Of a stretch of DNA of 5,367 nucleotides, positions 1 through 4,697 are shown piece by piece. The translations under genes and the position numbers were made by a program. The notes below the pieces were generated by a model. The model saw only the letters and a list, made by a program, of their open reading frames with translations, searched no databases and had not been told where the DNA came from. Every line of letters begins with the position of its first letter. The stretch's first letter is position 1. The DNA is from Allosphingosinicella sp. GTDB lineage: Bacteria; Pseudomonadota; Alphaproteobacteria; Sphingomonadales; Sphingomonadaceae. The DNA is taken from assembly GCA_030146745.1 (NCBI GenBank), contig JASLBD010000110.1, positions 1-5,367 on the forward strand. Reading direction: 5' to 3'.

Positions 1-1
1 G

Positions 2-166
2 GTGGAGATGGAGGCGGTGGAGAGGCGGCTCGACCTGGGCGCGGTGGAGCGGCTGGAGGGGCATGGGTTGCTGGTGCGGGAGGGCAGCAGGCTGGTCGTG
101 CTGCCGGCGGGGCGGCTGCTGCTCGACGGGATCCTCGCGGAGATCGTCACCTCCTCGTCACCCTGA
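2..166 (+). CDS. hemW: C-terminal end of a HemW-like radical SAM protein (partial, 5' end outside window)
   Basis: An open + strand frame enters from the left edge and ends at TGA 164-166, giving 54 residues. The tail has the pattern of the C-terminal winged-helix-like region of HemW, the protein formerly annotated as oxygen-independent coproporphyrinogen III oxidase-like. It shows a short helix, then 'LEGHGLL', a 'RLVVLPAGR' strand, and the final helix 'LLLDGILAEIV'. In known family members the catalytic radical SAM cluster lies far upstream, so it cannot be checked here. HemW is a cytoplasmic haem chaperone related to HemN. The last residues (SSSP) and the stop codon fall inside an inverted repeat shared with the converging gene, so the native C-terminus probably ended close to 'AEIV'. 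The family call rests on a short tail, and another winged-helix-ending protein is possible. Confidence 0.65.
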   Translation: MEMEAVERRLDLGAVERLEGHGLLVREGSRLVVLPAGRLLLDGILAEIVTSSSP

Positions 167-238
167 ACTTGTTTCAGGGTCCAGCTCTCCGCCCGCAGGG
201 CGGCTCGACGCTGGATGCTGAAACAAGTTCAGCATGAC
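157..238. repeat. REPIN-like inverted repeat between converging genes (copy 1, intact)
   Basis: Two 29-nt arms (157-185 and 210-238) are inverted copies of each other with 25 of 29 positions matching. Each arm folds on itself. The left hairpin is CCCTGAA (161-167) with TTCAGGG (173-179) around a 5-nt loop; the right is TGCTGAA (216-222) with TTCAGCA (228-234) around a 5-nt loop. A central hairpin, CCGCCC (189-194) with GGGCGG (198-203), sits between them. The arm differences are paired changes (CC/GG against TG/CA) that keep both small stems intact, which argues for selection on the hairpins. Two inverted palindromes around a spacer is the architecture of REP doublets (REPINs). The element contains the stop codons of both flanking genes and may also end transcription from both sides, although it has no T-tract. 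Confidence 0.85.
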
Positions 239-1701
239 GATGCTTCCCGCTCCCTCAACGCCGCGCCGGCGCCTCGACGAATGACCAGATTCCGTATCTC
301 GGTCATGTCCTCCATGGCGAAGCGGACGCCTTCGCGCCCAAGGCCGCTGTCCTTGACCCCGCCATAGGGCATGTTGTCGACGCGGTAGGAAGGCACGTCG
401 TTGATCACCACTCCGCCGACCTCGAGCCGGTCCCAGGCTTCGAGCGCCTTGAACAGGTCGCGGGTGAAGAGGCCCGCCTGGAGTCCGAACCGGCTGTCGT
501 TGACCTCGTCGAGGGCGGAGTCGAATTCGGTGAAGCTCGACAGGATCGCGACCGGCCCGAACGCTTCTTCGCGATAGAGGGCAGCCGAACGGTCGACGCC
601 TTCCAGCAGGGTCGCCTCCAGCATCGCCCCTTCGCGCCCGCCGCCGCACAGCAGCTTCGCACCGCCCTCCACCGCCTCGCGGATCCAATTGTCGAGACGC
701 CGCGCCTCCTTGACGTCGATCATCGGTCCGATGGAAGTTTTGCGGTCGTGGGGATCGCCCGCTACGAGAGCCTCCGTCTTCCTCACCAGCCTTTCCTTCA
801 GCGCATCGTAAATGCCCGAATGGACGATGATCCGCTGGACTCCGATGCAGCTCTGGCCCGACTGGTAGAAGGCGCCGAAGACGATCCGCTCGACGGCGTC
901 GTCGAGATCGGCGTCGCCATCGACGATCACCGCCGCGTTGCCGCCGAGCTCGAGCACCACCTTCTTCTTGCCGGCCTTCGCCTTGAGGGCCCAGCCGACC
1001 GCCGGCGATCCGGAGAAGCTCAGCAGCCTCAGCCGCTCGTCGGTCGTGAACAGGTCCGCGCCGTCGCGGTGCGCGGGCAGGATCGAGAAGGCGCCTTTGG
1101 GCAGGTCCGTCTCGGCCAGCACCTCGCCGATGATCAGCGCTCCGAGCGGAGTCCGGCTGGCCGGCTTCATCACGAACGGGCAGCCCGCCGCGATCGCCGG
1201 AGCGATCTTGTGGGCGGCGAGGTTGAGCGGGAAGTTGAAGGGCGAGATGAAGCTGCACGGTCCGATCGGCACCCGCTTCCACATCCCCTGATAGCCTCGG
1301 GCGCGCGGGCTGATGTCGAGCGGCTGGACCTCGCCCGTCATGCGCACCGATTCCTCCGCGGCGATCCGGAACGTGTCGATCAGCCTCGTCACCTCCCCTT
1401 CCGAATCCTTGATCGGCTTGCCCGCCTCCACGCAGAGGGCGAAGGCGAGCTCGTCGAAACGCGCGGTGAAGCGCTCGACGCAATGCTGGAGCACCGCCTG
1501 CCGCTCGAAGCTTGCCATCCGAGCCATCGGCCCGGCCGCCGCGGCGGCGGCGGCGATTCCGGCGTCGATGGTCGCGGCGTCGGCCAGAGCGCAGCGGAAG
1601 GCCGCCTTGCCGCTATATTTGTCGGTCACCTCGAGGTCGGCATTGGGCTGCTTCGCCTCGTTGGCGAGGTAGAGCGGATAGACGTCCCTGAGCCTGATCA
1701 T
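229..1701 (-). CDS. NAD(P)-dependent aldehyde dehydrogenase family protein
   Basis: A 490-residue cytoplasmic enzyme of normal length for the ALDH superfamily, which oxidises aldehydes to acids (or acyl-CoA in some members) with NAD(P)+. The key residues are present: oxyanion Asn156 in SPFNFP, cofactor-binding Lys179 in FVMKPAS, the GSPAVG turn at 231-236, general base Glu251 in LELGG, nucleophile Cys285 in QSGQSC, and Glu379 in REEAFGPV. The C-terminal stretch (MPYGGVKDSGLGREG, about 444-458) is typical of the branch holding lactaldehyde, phosphonoacetaldehyde and non-phosphorylating glyceraldehyde-3-phosphate dehydrogenases; the substrate cannot be fixed from sequence. ATG at 1701 is chosen because GAGGA (1706-1710) lies 4 nt upstream and the protein then begins at the usual place. 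An in-frame extension to 1803 is basic and unlike the family. The last residues (about ASSC) and the TGA at 229-231 come from the adjacent repeat. The gene stands alone, divergent from a membrane protein gene. Confidence 0.93.
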   Translation of the reverse strand: MIRLRDVYPLYLANEAKQPNADLEVTDKYSGKAAFRCALADAATIDAGIAAAAAAAGPMARMASFERQAVLQHCVERFTARFDELAFALCVEAGKPIKDSEGEVTRLIDTFRIAAEESVRMTGEVQPLDISPRARGYQGMWKRVPIGPCSFISPFNFPLNLAAHKIAPAIAAGCPFVMKPASRTPLGALIIGEVLAETDLPKGAFSILPAHRDGADLFTTDERLRLLSFSGSPAVGWALKAKAGKKKVVLELGGNAAVIVDGDADLDDAVERIVFGAFYQSGQSCIGVQRIIVHSGIYDALKERLVRKTEALVAGDPHDRKTSIGPMIDVKEARRLDNWIREAVEGGAKLLCGGGREGAMLEATLLEGVDRSAALYREEAFGPVAILSSFTEFDSALDEVNDSRFGLQAGLFTRDLFKALEAWDRLEVGGVVINDVPSYRVDNMPYGGVKDSGLGREGVRFAMEDMTEIRNLVIRRGAGAALREREASSC

Positions 1702-1716
1702 CCCGTCCTCGCAAAA

Positions 1717-1740
1717 GTGACTGTCACTAGCGACTGTCGC
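1717..1740. promoter_or_regulatory. Two tandem small palindromes upstream of the aldehyde dehydrogenase start, candidate operator
   Basis: GTGACTGTCAC (1717-1727) and GCGACTGTCGC (1730-1740) are each interrupted palindromes (GTGA/TCAC and GCGA/TCGC around CTG). They are 2 bp apart, with centres 13 bp apart. The second differs from the first by a paired T-to-C / A-to-G change that preserves the symmetry. They begin 15 bp beyond the dehydrogenase start codon, just past its ribosome binding site, in the spacer shared with the divergent membrane protein gene. That position suits a repressor or activator site controlling the dehydrogenase. No regulator gene is present in the window and I cannot name a binding protein, so the operator role is an inference. 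Confidence 0.4.
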
Positions 1741-1899
1741 CGCTGGCGCCAATCGCCCGGGCGCGGGCTTGCGCGACCTGTTCTTCAACTCCGACCGTGA
1801 CAAGCGCTGTTATTCGTCCTGCTGAACGCGATCGCGACCTATTGAGCCGGCCTGCGCTTTCCTGCACACCCGGACCGGGGACAAAAGGGGGCGAAAGCC

Positions 1900-2934
1900 A
1901 TGAAGAGGTTGATCGGCAAAGGCGCGGCCCGGCTCGTCGCGTCGCTGTTCATCTGGCTGGTGTTCATGATCTTTCTGATGACCGCAGTGACGCAGCAAAG
2001 CGTTTCCGCGCGCATCGACAAGTCCTCGCTGGGCCTCGGCTACAGCGGCACGCTCGCCTCGGTGAAAGAGGTCAAGCTGCGACAGAAAGAGCTGCCCGAC
2101 CAGCGACGAGCGCAGGCGGAGCTGCTCAAGCAGCTCACCGCGAGCGAGCAGGCGGAGGAAGCGGCTCAGGGCAAGTATCGCGATGGCTGGGACGCTTCCG
2201 TGCCGATCCTGAGGCGCCTCGCGCGCGAACCTAAATGCGAGATCGCCTTCGATGCGGCACAACCCGTCCCTTACGGCGCCCGCGCCGCCCTGTGGGGGCA
2301 GGCGAAGGTATGTGTCGAGGAACATGCGAAGGAACTGCCGGCGACGGTCGTCGACAGCTTCAATAGATCGCATTTCCCCGAACTCCGCCGGGAAGCGCTG
2401 ATCGCAAGCGCCGCGACCGCGAAGATCAAGAAACAGGTCGATGACGGCGCCGCCTCGATCGAGAAGGCCGCAAGCCCGACTGCCGACGAGGCTAAGGCGA
2501 TCGCGAGCTTTCGGGACGCCGACGTTCTCCGCGCCTTCTTCCTCACCCGCTGGCTGATCGACTTTCCACCGCCGGTGCTGCAGCTTCTCCTGTCAGCCTC
2601 GGCCGGAGCGTTCGGGGCGTTATTGATCACGCTGATCCTCCTCGTCTACCCGAAGACCGAGCTCAACTTCTCGACCAGCGGCGGCTTCTGGGAGCGGATC
2701 ATGCTCGGCGGCTTCATCGCCGTCTGCGTCTACATCGTCCTTCTTGGCGGCACCGCCGTGCTCGGCACCGCGAGCTTCGATCAGGGCGGCGCCAATTACA
2801 TGACGTTCTGCGCGATCAGCGTTCTGGCCGGCATGTTCTCGGACCGAGTCGCGTACTGGCTGTCGAGTCGGGCCGACCTGTTCTTCAAGGAGAATGATCC
2901 GGCTGGCGCCCCGCAGGTTCCGCGAGCGCCCTAG
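1900..2934 (+). CDS. Uncharacterised four-helix membrane protein with a large extracytoplasmic domain
   Basis: I do not recognise the family of this 344-residue protein. One hydrophobic helix at about 11-30 follows a basic start (MKRLIGKGAAR), so it is likely a signal anchor with the N-terminus inside. Residues about 31-222 form a soluble, charged, largely helical domain, presumably periplasmic. It has a Lys/Glu/Gln-rich coiled-coil-like stretch at about 54-92 and its only two cysteines, Cys113 and Cys138, which could form a disulfide. Three more helices follow at about 225-250, 267-289 and 299-320, with a cytoplasmic loop between the first two (PKTELNFSTSGGFWER). The last helix carries 'LAGMFSDRVAYWL', which recalls the short Gly-Phe/Met-Ser-(D/E)-Arg motif ending some bacterial membrane proteins of unknown function. 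The ATG at 1900 is preceded by AGGGGG (1886-1891), 8 nt away. It is a single gene, divergent from the dehydrogenase and convergent with the phosphoesterase. It could be a sensor or envelope component, but nothing here decides that. Confidence 0.85.
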   Translation: MKRLIGKGAARLVASLFIWLVFMIFLMTAVTQQSVSARIDKSSLGLGYSGTLASVKEVKLRQKELPDQRRAQAELLKQLTASEQAEEAAQGKYRDGWDASVPILRRLAREPKCEIAFDAAQPVPYGARAALWGQAKVCVEEHAKELPATVVDSFNRSHFPELRREALIASAATAKIKKQVDDGAASIEKAASPTADEAKAIASFRDADVLRAFFLTRWLIDFPPPVLQLLLSASAGAFGALLITLILLVYPKTELNFSTSGGFWERIMLGGFIAVCVYIVLLGGTAVLGTASFDQGGANYMTFCAISVLAGMFSDRVAYWLSSRADLFFKENDPAGAPQVPRAP

Positions 2935-2944
2935 GCTCGCAACG

Positions 2945-2960
2945 GGCCCGCCGTCGGGCC
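2945..2960 (+). terminator. GC-rich hairpin just after the membrane protein gene, possible terminator
   Basis: GGCCCG (2945-2950) and CGGGCC (2955-2960) form a perfect 6-bp stem with a 4-nt loop, starting 10 nt after the TAG stop of the membrane protein gene. No T-run follows, so it is not a textbook intrinsic terminator. It may instead act together with the repeat hairpin about 40 bp further on. Confidence 0.3.
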
Positions 2961-2987
2961 AGGTGCAGCGCACGATGCGATGGCCTC

Positions 2988-3034
2988 GGCCGGCGGGCGG
3001 CTCCATCCTGGATCGTGAAACGAGTTCAGGATGG
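2988..3034. repeat. Half copy of the gene-end repeat between converging genes (copy 2)
   Basis: This stretch aligns with the right half of the repeat at 157-238: the shared blocks are GGGCGGCTC, CTGGAT, TGAAAC, AGTTCAG and ATG in the same order and spacing. The equivalent of the left arm is not visible. It forms a hairpin of its own: CCATCCTG (3003-3010) pairs perfectly with CAGGATGG (3027-3034), and TCGT (3013-3016) pairs with ACGA (3020-3023) inside the loop. It lies 9 bp beyond the phosphoesterase stop codon and could end transcription from either direction. Confidence 0.7.
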
Positions 3035-3042
3035 GGGGCGGT

Positions 3043-3897
3043 TCAGACTTGTGTCTTCTCGTCGGCGAGCAGGCGGACCAGGGGCTGCAGGCCCGGGCCG
3101 AAGCGGGCGAGGATCTCGTGGTCGCCGGCCGTGTCGAAATGGGTGACGAGCCGCCTTCCGTCCCAATGGTGGAGGGCGAACCAGGGGGGGTCGGCGACGA
3201 TCATCGGGCGGTCGTCGGGGCGGTCGGGGTCGATGGGCTGGAAGTCGAGTGCGACCTGGGGGGCGGTGGCGGGGCAGACGGCCAGGACGGTGCCGGCCCA
3301 TCGGGTCACGACCGGGCGGTGGAGGTGGCCCGCGATCACGGCGACGATGTTGGTTTGGGCGGAGACGATCGCCTCCAGCCTCTTCACCCACTCGGCCCCG
3401 GGATTCTCCGTCATCCAGCTATGGCCGCTGTCGATCGGAGGGTGGTGGAGGGCGAGGAGGGTCGGGCAGTTCGGCGCCTCGGCGAGCCGCTCCCTCAGCC
3501 AGGCGGCCCGTGCCTCGCAATAGGCGCCGCCGTGGCGGCCTTCCTCGAGCGTGTCGAGGACGAGGATGCGCAGGTCGCCGGCTTTAAGCGCATATTGGTG
3601 GAAGCCCCCCGGCATGGGGGCATCGGGGAAAATGGTCCGGAAGGCGTCTCGGCCGTCATGGTTGCCGAGCGCGTAGTGGACCGGGAAAGGCAGGTGCGCG
3701 ACGGCCTCCTTGAGGCGGGCGTAGGACAGGGCGTCGTCGCCGGTGTCGGCGAGGTCGCCGGTAGCGAGGAGGAGGTCCGGCAGCGGCACCATCTCGCTCA
3801 GCGTGCGAAGCGCCCGGTCGAGGCGCCTGCGGTTGAGCTCTTCGGGATTGCGCTGGTCGAAGCCGAGGTGGAGGTCGGTGATCTGGGCGATCAGCAT
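3043..3897 (-). CDS. Metallophosphoesterase, class III cyclic nucleotide / glycerophosphodiester phosphodiesterase type
   Basis: A 284-residue cytoplasmic enzyme with the full set of dinuclear metal ligands of the calcineurin-like phosphodiesterase fold: Asp8 and His10 (TDLHL), Asp48 (TGDLADTG), Asn79 and His80 (GNHD), His151 or His152 (LHHPP), and His191 and His193 (GHLHR). Order and spacing match the CpdA/Rv0805/GpdQ group, whose members hydrolyse cyclic nucleotides, glycerophosphodiesters or other phosphodiesters using Fe, Mn, Zn or Co. The substrate cannot be predicted because this group is promiscuous. There is no signal peptide. The frame stays open far upstream, but ATG 3897 is chosen because the protein then begins directly with the first beta strand (MLIAQITDLH) as in relatives; a weak GAGG (3908-3911) lies 10 nt upstream. 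It is a single gene convergent with the membrane protein gene, with no cyclase or glycerophosphodiester transporter next to it. Confidence 0.92.
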   Translation of the reverse strand: MLIAQITDLHLGFDQRNPEELNRRRLDRALRTLSEMVPLPDLLLATGDLADTGDDALSYARLKEAVAHLPFPVHYALGNHDGRDAFRTIFPDAPMPGGFHQYALKAGDLRILVLDTLEEGRHGGAYCEARAAWLRERLAEAPNCPTLLALHHPPIDSGHSWMTENPGAEWVKRLEAIVSAQTNIVAVIAGHLHRPVVTRWAGTVLAVCPATAPQVALDFQPIDPDRPDDRPMIVADPPWFALHHWDGRRLVTHFDTAGDHEILARFGPGLQPLVRLLADEKTQV

Positions 3898-3940
3898 GAG
3901 CGCCGCGCCTCGGCGACGATCGTTCCGCCCTTCTTTCCCC

Positions 3941-3955
3941 TCACCCTCGGGGTGA
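3941..3955. promoter_or_regulatory. Short perfect palindrome in the divergent spacer upstream of the phosphoesterase
   Basis: TCACCC (3941-3946) and GGGTGA (3950-3955) are perfect inverted repeats around TCG. They lie 44-58 bp upstream of the phosphoesterase start, in the 139-bp spacer shared with the TPR remnant. Position and symmetry suit a regulatory site, but a 6-bp palindrome can arise by chance in DNA this GC-rich. Confidence 0.2.
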
Positions 3956-4021
3956 TCGACACGCCTGTTCCCCCTCCTGCCGCCCCCGCATTGCAGCCCC
4001 CGACGTTGACCAAATCGCGGC

Positions 4022-4026
4022 GAGGA
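4022..4026 (+). promoter_or_regulatory. Ribosome binding site of the TPR remnant
   Basis: GAGGA at 4022-4026 lies 10 nt before ATG 4037. It supports 4037 as the original start of the decayed TPR gene and suggests that the translation start survives although the reading frame soon breaks. Confidence 0.45.
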
Positions 4027-4036
4027 TAGCAAGCCC

Positions 4037-4554
4037 ATGACCAGCGCTCCCAAAGCCCCTCCCGTCGGCCGTCCGCGGCGACGCTCATCCTGATCCTCGG
4101 CGCTGATCGCTCTGGCTTCGGTCGCCGTCGCCGTTTCGCAAAGCGTCGGCGGCCGCCTCGTCGGCGGCGGCGACAGCCCGGTGGCGAAGGACTGGCGGCT
4201 CCTCGGCTGGACCTGTGCGCAGGCGGGCAATGCCGGCGAGGCCGCCGCCGCCTTTCGCAAGGCGGCGGGACTGGAGCCCGGCAATGCGGAGAATTGGTCG
4301 TCCCAGAAGCGGCGATGGTCGAGCAGATGGTGGCCCGGCTGGAAGGGCGGCTGAAGGCCGATCCGAAGGACGAAGTGGGGTGGATCAGGCTGATGCGCTC
4401 GCGAATGGCGCTGGCCCATACGGAGGAGGCGATGGCGGCGCTCCGCTCCGGCCTCGCCGCCTCCGGGAGCGATTCCGCCGCCTCCGGCCGCCTCAGGAGC
4501 GCCGCCGCCGGGCTGGCGTGCCGGAGGCCTGATGAGTTGCGGACGTCGTTCTGA
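4037..4554 (+). pseudogene. Decayed CcmH/CycH-like tetratricopeptide repeat gene (nonsense codon, internal deletion, frame change)
   Basis: The remnant is split over two frames. From ATG 4037 the frame reads a proline/arginine-rich start, hits TGA at 4091-4093, then continues as a hydrophobic stretch (LIALASVAVAV) and a recognisable TPR unit at about 4190-4303: 'DWRLLGWTCAQAG', 'AAAAFRKAAGLEPG', 'NAENWSS'. Just after 4303 homology moves to the next frame, which reads 'MVEQMVARLEGRLKADP', 'GWIRLMRSRMALAHTEEAM' and ends at TGA 4552-4554. From memory of sphingomonad CcmH/CycH-like TPR proteins, the first segment is the first TPR and the second the last TPR pair. In an intact gene a further TPR and a linker lie between them. 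The two are directly joined here, which implies a deletion plus frame change near 4303. Such proteins are membrane-anchored helpers of cytochrome c maturation or relatives. A gene finder may instead call 4294-4554 (TTG start, 86 residues) as a small hypothetical protein. Confidence 0.65.
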
Positions 4555-4628
4555 ACTTGTCTCAGCTTCCAGCGACCAGCCGCCTTGCGGTTGAAGAAGC
4601 GGACGCTGAAAGGAATTGAGGGTGATCG
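4551..4628. repeat. Degenerate full-length copy of the gene-end repeat (copy 3)
   Basis: The left arm (4551-4573) matches 163-185 of copy 1 at 20 of 23 positions, including CTGAACTTGT and TCCAGC. A shorter central hairpin, CCGC (4580-4583) with GCGG (4587-4590), occupies the matching place. The right arm (about 4599-4628) is more decayed but keeps GGACGCTGAA and the trailing TGATCG. The arm supplies the TGA stop (4552-4554) of the TPR remnant. The copy lies between that remnant and the convergent adhesin-like gene. Confidence 0.65.
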
Positions 4629-4638
4629 CGGCGCGCCG

Positions 4639-4679
4639 AAAGCAGAAGGCCGCCCCCTTTCGGGAGCGGCCTCGCTTTT
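4639..4679 (-). terminator. Strong intrinsic terminator of the repeat-domain protein, probably bidirectional
   Basis: On the minus strand a 7-bp stem AGGCCGC/GCGGCCT (4672-4666 with 4653-4647) continues, past one C-A mismatch, into CCC/GGG and closes on a GAAA tetraloop (4661-4658). Outer bases AAAGC (4678-4674) and GCTTT (4643-4639) pair as well, giving the minus strand a GCTTT tail. On the + strand the stem is followed by CGCTTTT, so it could also stop transcription from the TPR remnant. It starts 19 bp beyond the stop codon of the minus-strand gene. Confidence 0.85.
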
Positions 4680-4697
4680 GCCGACTGGGCCAAGCGA

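Noticed and set aside
157..238. CRISPR or transposon terminal repeats
   Set aside because: There is one inverted pair with no direct repeats and spacers, no transposase gene, and no target-site duplication that I can identify.
158..1483. A 441-codon minus-strand frame overlapping the dehydrogenase in another phase
   Set aside because: It is extremely rich in arginine and glycine, matches no family, and is the shifted reading of the dehydrogenase codons.
748..1800. A 350-codon open frame on the + strand antisense to the aldehyde dehydrogenase
   Set aside because: Its translation is Arg/Gly/Asp-rich low-complexity protein with no motif, while the opposite frame carries all ALDH catalytic residues. 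It is an effect of high GC.
1702..1803. N-terminal extension of the dehydrogenase by 34 residues
   Set aside because: The extension is basic and unlike ALDH N-termini, it would span the tandem palindromes, and a good ribosome binding site precedes the internal ATG at 1701.
3031..4029. A 332-codon + strand frame antisense to the phosphoesterase
   Set aside because: It is a Gly/Val/Glu-rich shadow of a gene with complete metal-ligand motifs on the other strand.
4006..4030. TTGACC (4006-4011) with GATAGC (4025-4030) as a promoter for the TPR remnant
   Set aside because: The spacing of 13 bp is too short for a standard sigma-70 promoter, and the second element overlaps the ribosome binding site.
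3898..4419. Long upstream extension of the phosphoesterase to a 458-residue protein
   Set aside because: The extra sequence is low-complexity, runs antisense through the TPR remnant, and precedes the natural first beta strand of the fold.
4215..4532. A 105-codon + strand frame across the TPR remnant
   Set aside because: It is Arg/Pro-rich and lies in the third frame, while the two other frames carry the TPR homology.
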